A stretch of DNA of 5,703 nt from contig JAJYPA010000527.1 in assembly GCA_021795795.1 (NCBI GenBank), forward strand, positions 1-5,703, written 5' to 3'. The position numbers and the translations under genes are program-made. Positions 1-5,192 of the stretch are shown here, one piece after another (the stretch's first letter is position 1; each line of letters begins with the position of its first letter). A model generated the notes under the pieces. It searched no databases. It saw only the letters and a program-made list of their open reading frames with translations, and was not told the origin of the DNA. The stretch is from Pseudomonadota bacterium. Lineage in GTDB: Bacteria > Pseudomonadota > Gammaproteobacteria > Halothiobacillales > Halothiobacillaceae.

Positions 1-418
1 TAGCCTTCCCTGTAATTGCATCCTTAAAGTTTTGGATAGCGAAACCATCACGTTCCCAGTTGACGTAGTAATCATAATTGCCATACCATTTTCTATAATC
101 ACCACCCTTCTGATATGGGAACCATTTCTTTTTGCTTTCAATAGCGAGTTTACGGCTATCAATGTGACGTTCAGCACCGTCATTGCTGACTTCAAACCAC
201 TGGCGGATAAATAGGTCGTTGTCAGCTGTAGCCATTCCTAGGCGGGTATCAACACAGTTCTCCAATGAGCCGTGGGAGAATATCTGTCGAATCGCATCCG
301 ATGCGGAATATGAAATCGGAACTCCTGGAATTTTCATGAAATCTAAAGCTGAGGCACGAAAAAAAAATAGATCCATATTCGTTGTCGAGTCAGGGGAGTT
401 GTTTTTTTTATTAATCAT
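1..418 (-). CDS. pglX: Second part of split BREX methyltransferase PglX (target-recognition side), 3' end outside window
   Basis: I translated this myself from ATG at 418-416; 139 codons are open to the window edge. Residues 18-37 (FFFRASALDFMKIPGVPISY) match the PglX stretch usually seen as WFYRASxxDFxKIPGxPxAYW. Residues 61-78 (GMATADNDLFIRQWFEVS) and 108-125 (YRKWYGNYDYYVNWERDG) match the conserved block that follows the catalytic core in PglX and related MmeI-like enzymes. In PglX, this side recognises the DNA target that the core methylates at adenine for BREX self-marking. An in-frame TGA at 440-442 means this part is not continuous with any upstream frame. The Shine-Dalgarno match is weak (GAGAG, about 10 bases upstream), and the ATG overlaps the stop of a 42-codon ORF as ATGA. 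The first 20 codons carry A8 and T9 homopolymers. GC is about 41%, below the first pglX part. It could be a separately translated subunit or a decaying remnant; the intact frame favours the former. Confidence 0.86.
   Translation of the reverse strand, partial: MINKKNNSPDSTTNMDLFFFRASALDFMKIPGVPISYSASDAIRQIFSHGSLENCVDTRLGMATADNDLFIRQWFEVSNDGAERHIDSRKLAIESKKKWFPYQKGGDYRKWYGNYDYYVNWERDGFAIQNFKDAITGKA
359..367 (-). repeat. T9 homopolymer in the coding sense, codons 18-20 of second pglX part
   Basis: Nine A on the plus strand, read as three Phe codons (TTT TTT TTT) directly before the conserved RAS residues. A one-base slip here would shift the frame and abolish the downstream PglX half. Slippage itself is inferred, not seen. 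Confidence 0.6.
402..409 (-). repeat. A8 homopolymer in the coding sense, codons 4-6 of second pglX part
   Basis: Eight T on the plus strand give AAA AAA AA in codons 4-6 (Lys Lys Asn) right after the start. With the T9 run 35 bases downstream, this makes the 5' end of this part a candidate slippage site. An internal ATG at 376-374 (Met15) lies between the two runs and could act as an alternative start that escapes slippage at A8. Confidence 0.6.
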
Positions 419-543
419 ATTCTGTGTTCTCTCAATTTTTCAGAATTTATTGCAAATTTATGCAAATTTATGCAAATTACTATGTCTTGTGAAACGCTAA
501 AGTAGTCAATATTATCGGATTTCGATGAATGATCATCCGGCAT
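415..543 (-). CDS. Possible 42-residue protein coupled to second pglX part
   Basis: This small ORF starts at ATG 543-541, four bases after a GAGGAG Shine-Dalgarno sequence (548-553), and ends in TGA at 417-415, overlapping the ATG of the second pglX part as ATGA. The peptide begins MPDDHSSKSDNIDYF, has a short hydrophobic stretch at residues 19-25 (QDIVICI) and a charged tail ending SEKLREHRI. I recognise no family. The hydrophobic stretch is too short for a confident membrane helix. The case for a gene is the strong ribosome binding site plus the same stop/start overlap used by other genes here; the case against is its length and that its second half lies over 10-bp AT-rich repeats. It may serve mainly to deliver ribosomes to the weakly marked pglX start. 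A longer reading of the same frame from 678 would overlap the reverse transcriptase end and has no comparable start signal. Confidence 0.4.
   Translation of the reverse strand: MPDDHSSKSDNIDYFSVSQDIVICINLHKFAINSEKLREHRI
451..480. repeat. Three tandem 10-bp repeats, TGCAAATTTA
   Basis: The plus strand reads TGCAAATTTA, TGCAAATTTA, TGCAAATTAC: two perfect copies and one with the last two bases changed. A 10-bp period is close to one helical turn, so a bound protein would meet the same face of the DNA each time. The array lies 33-62 bases upstream of the second pglX part and overlaps the -10-like element of a weak candidate promoter. It may be an operator; equally it may be coding sequence of the 42-codon ORF expanded by slippage. 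Confidence 0.7.
479..509 (-). promoter_or_regulatory. pglX: Weak candidate promoter for second pglX part
   Basis: On the minus strand TTGACT (504-509) resembles a -35 box and CATAGT (479-484) matches four of six -10 positions, but the spacer is 19 bases, longer than the preferred 17. Transcription would start near 470, inside the 10-bp repeats. AT-rich DNA makes such matches common, so this is tentative. Confidence 0.2.
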
Positions 544-547
544 GCGT

Positions 548-553
548 CTCCTC
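548..553 (-). promoter_or_regulatory. Ribosome binding site GAGGAG of the 42-codon ORF
   Basis: GAGGAG followed by ACGC and then ATG. It is the strongest Shine-Dalgarno match in the window and is the main reason to choose the start at 543 over the longer in-frame ATG at 678. Confidence 0.45.
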
Positions 554-563
554 AGAACCAGGA

Positions 564-576
564 TTTGAAGCTCAAA
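564..576. repeat. Short inverted repeat TTTGA-AGC-TCAAA
   Basis: A 13-base dyad (5-base arms, 3-base centre) lies in the 91-base gap between the reverse transcriptase stop and the 42-codon ORF. With no T tract after it and weak A/T pairing it is not a convincing terminator; it could be a small protein-binding site or chance. Nothing else was recognised in 544-634. Confidence 0.3.
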
Positions 577-634
577 GGTACAACTCGGCAGCATGGCGTG
601 ACAAGGTGGTGGCCATATATTCTGATTGCGTCCG

Positions 635-3600
635 CTAAGCATCACTCGAACCCCCGGCGGGTAATACTTTCCGGCCATGACAGATCACGAATCCATCGGG
701 TACCGGTTTGAAGGGGGCAGACGGTGAACGATGGCTGGACTGGAACTGGCGCAAGCCGTGAATGTCGATTTTGCCTGTCACGCAATAGTCGTCGAGTCCT
801 CCTTTAACCCGAAGCAAATCACGCCGCCAGCTGTCTTTATATGGAGCGCGGATGCGACTGTCGCCGTACTGGCGACTATTACATTGGATAATATAGGCAT
901 GAATATCCAAGGCAGACGATTCCACTAAGGAGTTGAAGGTTTCGGTATCCTGATTCCATTCCGGCACAAAAATGGCGTCAACAGCGCCGCGTAATGCCGC
1001 CCGGTAGCCAATATTGGTGAGTTCGCTGCATATCATCAGGGCGAAGCGGAAATCACCATGTTGCAATACGGGCGGGGTATTCCAGACTTTGGCCGGTATC
1101 ATTTCTACCCCTGCGAGTTGCTTTAGTTCCTGCTCTTCGTGCAAAGCGGGCCTTTGCTTATCCTGTCGGTATATCATCATTGATGGAAAGCCTAGCCCAT
1201 CGTGTGACAGCGCGGCCCAAACCTGATTACGCACACGACTCTTGTTAGCATGCAGGTATTCAATACCAGAGATCAACGAGATACCTCGTCCTTGTAGTTT
1301 CTGCGCGATACGCATGAACCAGTGGGCAGGCAGGGCTAATTCGGGCAGGACGAAATAACGTGCGCCCTTAGGCTGAGCGATTATGCTATTCACTAGTTGG
1401 GTTAGACGGGCATAGCGACCTAGGTCTGGGTCGGGCGCGCGCATGACCGACGCGACCCAACTGTTGTCCCTGGTTTGCCAGCTCGATACGGCAATGGTGT
1501 GTGTTGGCTGCGGCTCGCCATCGGGAATGTTCAATAGATATTTATCATCGAAGTGAGGCATTTTTTCATTGAGCGTAAAGCCACGCAGCGCAAGCACCAC
1601 AGTTTTTAGTGCCGGTTGAGTGGACAACGCAAAAGGATCTTTGGCCAATACAAATAATTCTGCTAGGTTAAATGGGCGGGTGGCGAATAGTAGTCCATGT
1701 GGCAAGCCGTTACGGAAATTAATCCATCGGGCAAGATTGACTATACCCTCTACGATGGCCGGTGGCACCATTTTCTCGCTGTCATGGAGAAGTGTCATCC
1801 TGTTTTTGGCGGGAATGCCTCGCTGGGAGATCATCTCTTTAGGTAAGCCAATAAAACGGAACGGCATGTGCGCTAGGTCGTGCGAAAACAGGAAAACCTG
1901 ATGCGCCTGGAACATTTTAATTGTCCAAGACTGTATGTCTGTGATGCCACACTCTGACAACAGAGGGTCCGCCATATACCTTTTCCATGAATTCTTTCCA
2001 GCTTTAGAAAGGCGGGGTGGAAAGGCAGAAATGATGCTTTCTTGCACTGAGGTAAAGAGCTGTATCTTCCAGCGTTCAATTATTGAAGACTGATTGGGTG
2101 CTGTGTCTTTAGGACAGGATTTTATTTCTGTAACACAGTGCTTCATCGTCGTATCGCAAACCTTATTTAGCCCTTTAATGATCTTGTGCAAATGGTCAAA
2201 GTCTTCGCAAACAGTAGCTAGTCGGACCACACGCGGCAGATAGATCGCCAGTTCAAAAAAATATGGTAGCGCCAGCACGTGCTGAACGAAAGCACTGAAA
2301 AACGCATGGCGTTGTGCTTGCCATGCGTCGGGGGGCAAGTCTCGCTCGTAAGCTTCGAAGTCACGCAGCTTGATGGCAAAGCCTGCGCGGCGCATGGTTA
2401 GTGCATCTGCCTTACGTAGGTTATCGGCAGTCTCGCCATCGCTTTGCGTGGCGGCTACGAGGTTGGTACCCACATGGCTGGCCGAGGTCGGCAAATTCGG
2501 CAATGCTCGCCATTCGCTGGCACGCTCGTAAATTTCGTGGGCTATGGAATCCACTAACGTTTTCCCGGTTTCTCCCGCAAGCAGAAAAACCTTGTTCTTA
2601 CCATTAGCAAAGCGTATCTGACTGTCATCTAGATACTCGGTTTTAAACTGGATATGTTTCTGCCCACGTCCTTCATCTGCCCAGCAGAGTCTGCCACTGG
2701 AGCGATAGAATAGCCATTCCCATAGATCATCGGAGGAGCGGAAATGGGCTCCGTTTTCCATCACCAGAATGATGTCGTCCACATAACGTCCGTAATACAG
2801 CGGGACTACTTGCTCTTCAATTAATTGATCCAGCTCAGTCAGTGCCATATTGGCTACTATCGCAGAAGCTGGCAACCCTACGGGCAGTCCTTTTTTTAGT
2901 GGTGTTTTTTGTGCCCATATTTGCAGAGCGTGGATGAAAATACGGTGAAGTTTTTGCCCTTCCACCTGCAGCTCTAGTTTGAGCAGCTGGTTGAAGCGCA
3001 CGTCCAACAGAAAGCCTGGGTTTAACTCATGATAAAAGGACTTGACATCGGCGGTGAGAGCGACGATTTTTTTGTCATCTGCCAGTGCAGTGCGCATAGC
3101 TTTAATACCATTGTCACGCCAAGTGCGAAAGGGCTTCAGGTATGGTGAGAAGGAACCCAATGAGAATGGATTGATATCGTTGTTCTGTTTTCGGCGCAGG
3201 CGGTTGCCATAGGCGCAATCGTTAAGCTTCGCATCGTACAGATGACCAACCTTCAGCATCCACAGTGCCGACAGTACATGGAAATCCAGACTAGGTTTAG
3301 CCATCAGTCGAAATTCGGCTTTTGGCTTATCGTATCCAGTTTGCGCCGCCAGCAATTCACAAGCATGCTCCCACTCTTCCACAGGGGAGGAGAAGATTAC
3401 CCCGTTTCCATGCTCATCACGGAACTTCTTTTTATCATCCCATGAGATAGACTTTGTAGCCAACGTCCAATCCCCAAGAAAGACATCATCGTTTATCCAT
3501 GTCTCATCCTCCCCGGTGAGCTTTTCCAATAAGCATCCAAGGTTGTCCATGAGACTGCTTTCGTACTCCGCAATTGCCAGCAAAGAGGGGTGCGATGAGT

Positions 3601-3661
3601 AGTACATATCTACCTTGGCCTTACGATAGGCTATGCAAAGATCTTCGAGAGTGAAGTTCAT
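635..3661 (-). CDS. drt1a: Reverse transcriptase-nitrilase fusion, UG1 / DRT type 1-like antiphage protein
   Basis: The 1008-residue protein has two enzymatic domains. The reverse transcriptase covers roughly residues 120-370: motif A ALTADVKSFY (Asp205), the LPVGLPAS motif (259-266) and the catalytic GRYVDDIILV (Tyr293 to Asp296), so all three metal-binding Asp are present. Residues about 390-720 are a helical-looking region without a motif I can name. The C-terminal nitrilase (C-N hydrolase) domain spans about 720-965 with the triad Glu774 (LPELALP), Lys835 (YRQDKQRP) and Cys878 (MICSEL), so it also looks catalytically intact. RT-nitrilase fusion is the hallmark of UG1 (DRT type 1) defence reverse transcriptases; the N-terminal LEDLCIAYRKAKVDMYY fits what I recall of that group. 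The nitrilase substrate is unknown to me. The ATG at 3661 has AAGG seven bases upstream and overlaps the stop of a 26-codon ORF. It sits between the two halves of pglX, downstream of a Schlafen-ATPase gene. Another nitrilase-bearing UG class is possible, hence caution on the exact type. Confidence 0.93.
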   Translation of the reverse strand: MNFTLEDLCIAYRKAKVDMYYSSHPSLLAIAEYESSLMDNLGCLLEKLTGEDETWINDDVFLGDWTLATKSISWDDKKKFRDEHGNGVIFSSPVEEWEHACELLAAQTGYDKPKAEFRLMAKPSLDFHVLSALWMLKVGHLYDAKLNDCAYGNRLRRKQNNDINPFSLGSFSPYLKPFRTWRDNGIKAMRTALADDKKIVALTADVKSFYHELNPGFLLDVRFNQLLKLELQVEGQKLHRIFIHALQIWAQKTPLKKGLPVGLPASAIVANMALTELDQLIEEQVVPLYYGRYVDDIILVMENGAHFRSSDDLWEWLFYRSSGRLCWADEGRGQKHIQFKTEYLDDSQIRFANGKNKVFLLAGETGKTLVDSIAHEIYERASEWRALPNLPTSASHVGTNLVAATQSDGETADNLRKADALTMRRAGFAIKLRDFEAYERDLPPDAWQAQRHAFFSAFVQHVLALPYFFELAIYLPRVVRLATVCEDFDHLHKIIKGLNKVCDTTMKHCVTEIKSCPKDTAPNQSSIIERWKIQLFTSVQESIISAFPPRLSKAGKNSWKRYMADPLLSECGITDIQSWTIKMFQAHQVFLFSHDLAHMPFRFIGLPKEMISQRGIPAKNRMTLLHDSEKMVPPAIVEGIVNLARWINFRNGLPHGLLFATRPFNLAELFVLAKDPFALSTQPALKTVVLALRGFTLNEKMPHFDDKYLLNIPDGEPQPTHTIAVSSWQTRDNSWVASVMRAPDPDLGRYARLTQLVNSIIAQPKGARYFVLPELALPAHWFMRIAQKLQGRGISLISGIEYLHANKSRVRNQVWAALSHDGLGFPSMMIYRQDKQRPALHEEQELKQLAGVEMIPAKVWNTPPVLQHGDFRFALMICSELTNIGYRAALRGAVDAIFVPEWNQDTETFNSLVESSALDIHAYIIQCNSRQYGDSRIRAPYKDSWRRDLLRVKGGLDDYCVTGKIDIHGLRQFQSSHRSPSAPFKPVPDGFVICHGRKVLPAGGSSDA

Positions 3662-3667
3662 TGGATG
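3658..3667. repeat. Left copy of direct repeat flanking the Schlafen-ATPase gene
   Basis: TCATTGGATG here is identical to 5183-5192. In the coding sense both copies read CATCCAATGA, ending one frame with Ile-Gln-stop and starting the next gene at ATG. Both are preceded by TAAGG after a 1- or 4-base difference. Confidence 0.7.
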
Positions 3668-3738
3668 ACCTTATTGTTCGGCCAAAGGTTTTCTGCGGTA
3701 AAACCATCTTTTGGATCTGTTGTATTTTTATTCTTCAT
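3658..3738 (-). CDS. Possible 26-residue coupling peptide upstream of the reverse transcriptase
   Basis: This tiny ORF fills the whole gap between the Schlafen-ATPase and the reverse transcriptase. Its ATG (3738-3736) overlaps the upstream stop as TGATG and has GGAAGA eight bases before it; its TGA (3660-3658) overlaps the reverse transcriptase ATG as ATGA. The peptide begins MKNKNTTDPKDGFTAEN and ends NNKVIQ. No family is recognised. It may be a short translated linker that carries ribosomes from one gene to the next. Another reading is a fossil of a pglX end: the first pglX part also ends Lys-x-x-Ile-Gln-stop with near-identical DNA, and both have Asp-Gly followed by Ala/Glu residues shortly before. 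That resemblance is weak at the protein level. It may simply be untranslated spacer. Confidence 0.3.
   Translation of the reverse strand: MKNKNTTDPKDGFTAENLWPNNKVIQ
3669..3672 (-). promoter_or_regulatory. drt1a: Ribosome binding site of the reverse transcriptase gene
   Basis: AAGG in the coding sense, seven bases before ATG 3661. It supports that start, as does the typical N-terminus that follows. Confidence 0.5.
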
Positions 3739-5186
3739 CAATGGGTTCTTCCAGTAGTCCCTGTCCGGGTTAATAATTCCCGGCCTTTATCGGTCAGGCG
3801 GTATTTCTGTAGTCGGCTTTGGGGTTTGTCGGGGATGGTCATGACCAGCAGGCTCTGCTCCAGGAGCGGGGCGATATGCCGTTTATAGTTCAGGTATACA
3901 TTAGCAAGGCCCGCGACCTCTAAAAGCTCCTGTTTACTGCGCTCCCGTACCCGGCAGGCCTGCAACATGGATAGGACTTGCTCACTGACTTGCTCACTGA
4001 CTTGCTCACCGGTGGGCTGTGTTTCTTTGCGCAGGCTGATGGGCTCCAGTAACGGCACTATAAACCGCACCCGCATGCCAATCTCCTTAATCTGCGGTTC
4101 TGGCAGGCCCAACTCCTGAGCTTCGGCAAAGATACGGCGTACGCCGGTGCCCCATTGCTCGATGAGGTGCAGCTCACGAAATACGCGGGCAATCACGGTG
4201 TTGCGGATTTTGGATGCGCCCTGTTTCATGTCTTCGATGGTCATGCCGGGTAACAGCAGGCCGGGGTTTTCGATTTCTATGCGGTCATCCAGAAATACTA
4301 CGCGCACAGGGGCTCCGCGTTGGGAGTAATCGGCGTGGACGAGGGCATTGATGACCACCTCGCGCAGAATGGAGAGGGGGATGCTCCAGACATCTTTGCG
4401 GCGAATCGCTGAGAGGTCCGCGCCGCGCATGGCGTGTTTTTTCAGGAAGAGCATTACCTCGTCCACGGCCTTGGGCAGGGGCTGGTCCAGTTCTATATGG
4501 TCGAAAATGTCGAGCTTTTCAGTGCCGAAAAACCGCCCGCATTGAATCCAGGCATCCGGAAAATGCCGGAGCCGTTCTTTGCCAAATAACAGCACCGCGC
4601 CTTTGGTGGGCACAAGCTTGCCCTGATGCGAGCTGAGGAGTTTGAGGGTCAGCAGGGTTTTTTCATCCAGCGTGCGCGATGCGCCAAAGAGTTGTTGCGC
4701 TGCGGTGATATCCAGATCGTCCACAGAGAGATCAGGCATGGGCATTTCATCAAAGCCGGTACCTTCGACGCTGCGGCGCAGTTCGGCAATCAACTCCCGA
4801 TCCGCCTGACGGTTGGTGGAACCGAGGCGGACGAATACGCCGTTATCCGGCCCTTCTGCTTTGAGCCAGTGTGGCCGCTGGCCACTGGGATACACTTCGA
4901 CCACCAACAACGTTTTCTCCTCAATGGTCAGCAGTTCGATATTGGGCACCAGACGGGGGGCAATGGCGTCCGCAATCAGGTTACAGAGGCGTTCTTCTTC
5001 ATCCAGCGGTTGTTCGATGCCGACAATCTGTCGGTCATCGGTAACGCCCAGCACCAGAAATCCGCCCGCGGAGTTGGCGAAGGCGACCAAGGTTTTGAGC
5101 AGGGGTTTGGGGGAGGAGAGGTCCCGTTTGAACTCAAGGGTTTTGCCTTCTGGTTGCTGGAGAAGTTGTGCGGTGAAGGGAGTCAT
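3738..5186 (-). CDS. Schlafen/AlbA_2 domain, GHKL-like ATPase and winged-helix protein (COG2865-like)
   Basis: The protein has 482 residues. Residues 8-135 form an AlbA_2/Schlafen domain: EGKTLEFKRD (13-22) and FANSAGGFLVLGVTDD (36-51), then FVRLGSTNRQAD (118-129). Residues about 265-375 carry a GHKL-type ATP-binding domain: LREVVINALVHADYSQRG (274-291, N box), IENPG (305-309) and WGTGVRR (345-351). A linker with EQVSEQVSEQV (394-404) leads to a C-terminal winged helix ending KYRLTDKGRELL (461-472). This architecture is usually annotated as an ATP-binding protein or transcriptional regulator, and such genes are frequent near BREX pglX. Glu13, Glu18 and Asp50/51 match the spacing style of the Schlafen nuclease residues, so an RNase role is possible but unproven. 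The ATG overlaps the first pglX stop as ATGA, with AAGGA nine bases upstream, so translation is probably coupled. It may sense or regulate the operon, or be an effector. Confidence 0.9.
   Translation of the reverse strand: MTPFTAQLLQQPEGKTLEFKRDLSSPKPLLKTLVAFANSAGGFLVLGVTDDRQIVGIEQPLDEEERLCNLIADAIAPRLVPNIELLTIEEKTLLVVEVYPSGQRPHWLKAEGPDNGVFVRLGSTNRQADRELIAELRRSVEGTGFDEMPMPDLSVDDLDITAAQQLFGASRTLDEKTLLTLKLLSSHQGKLVPTKGAVLLFGKERLRHFPDAWIQCGRFFGTEKLDIFDHIELDQPLPKAVDEVMLFLKKHAMRGADLSAIRRKDVWSIPLSILREVVINALVHADYSQRGAPVRVVFLDDRIEIENPGLLLPGMTIEDMKQGASKIRNTVIARVFRELHLIEQWGTGVRRIFAEAQELGLPEPQIKEIGMRVRFIVPLLEPISLRKETQPTGEQVSEQVSEQVLSMLQACRVRERSKQELLEVAGLANVYLNYKRHIAPLLEQSLLVMTIPDKPQSRLQKYRLTDKGRELLTRTGTTGRTH
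3747..3752 (-). promoter_or_regulatory. Ribosome binding site GGAAGA of the 26-codon ORF
   Basis: GGAAGA lies eight bases before ATG 3738, inside the last codons of the Schlafen-ATPase gene. It makes translation of the 26-codon ORF more plausible than its length alone would suggest. Confidence 0.3.
3978..4010. repeat. 12-bp tandem repeat TTGCTCACTGAC, 2.75 copies
   Basis: Two perfect copies (3978-3989, 3990-4001) and a 9-base partial copy (4002-4010). In the coding sense each unit is four codons, giving EQVSEQVSEQV in the linker between the ATPase and winged-helix domains. Copy number changes would stay in frame and only change linker length. Similar short repeats (for example TGEV) occur in this protein family. 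Confidence 0.85.
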
Positions 5187-5192
5187 TGGATG
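5183..5192. repeat. Right copy of direct repeat flanking the Schlafen-ATPase gene
   Basis: TCATTGGATG, identical to 3658-3667. It contains the stop of the first pglX part and the start of the Schlafen-ATPase gene. Recombination between the copies would remove this gene and leave the pglX stop overlapping the reverse transcriptase ATG. Confidence 0.7.

Noticed and set aside
18..28. 11-bp identity GCATCCTTAAA with 5193-5203, as a direct repeat around the inserted module
   Set aside because: Both copies encode Phe-Lys-Asp-Ala within PglX parts at different places in the protein; the short shared peptide explains the match, and it does not sit at the second junction.
1..418. Dead pglX remnant
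   Set aside because: The frame is open for all 139 visible codons with conserved blocks intact and has its own ATG; decay cannot be excluded because the end is outside the window.
183..500. A 105-codon plus-strand ORF with a hydrophobic C-terminal part
   Set aside because: It is antisense to the second pglX part, whose translation matches PglX in detail; the hydrophobic run comes from reading AT-rich DNA and the 10-bp repeats.
510..535. Hairpin CGGAT / ATCCG as a terminator after the reverse transcriptase gene
   Set aside because: The stem is only five base pairs with a long loop and no following T tract on the minus strand; it also falls inside the 42-codon ORF.
415..678. An 87-codon minus-strand reading of the same frame as the 42-codon ORF
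   Set aside because: Its start lies inside the end of the reverse transcriptase gene in another frame and lacks a good ribosome binding site; the internal start at 543 is better supported.
635..3661. Group II intron or retron reverse transcriptase
   Set aside because: The protein has a C-terminal nitrilase and no maturase or HNH domain; I saw no intron domain V/VI-like structure, and the upstream gap of 76 bases is too small and lacks the inverted repeats of an msr/msd region.
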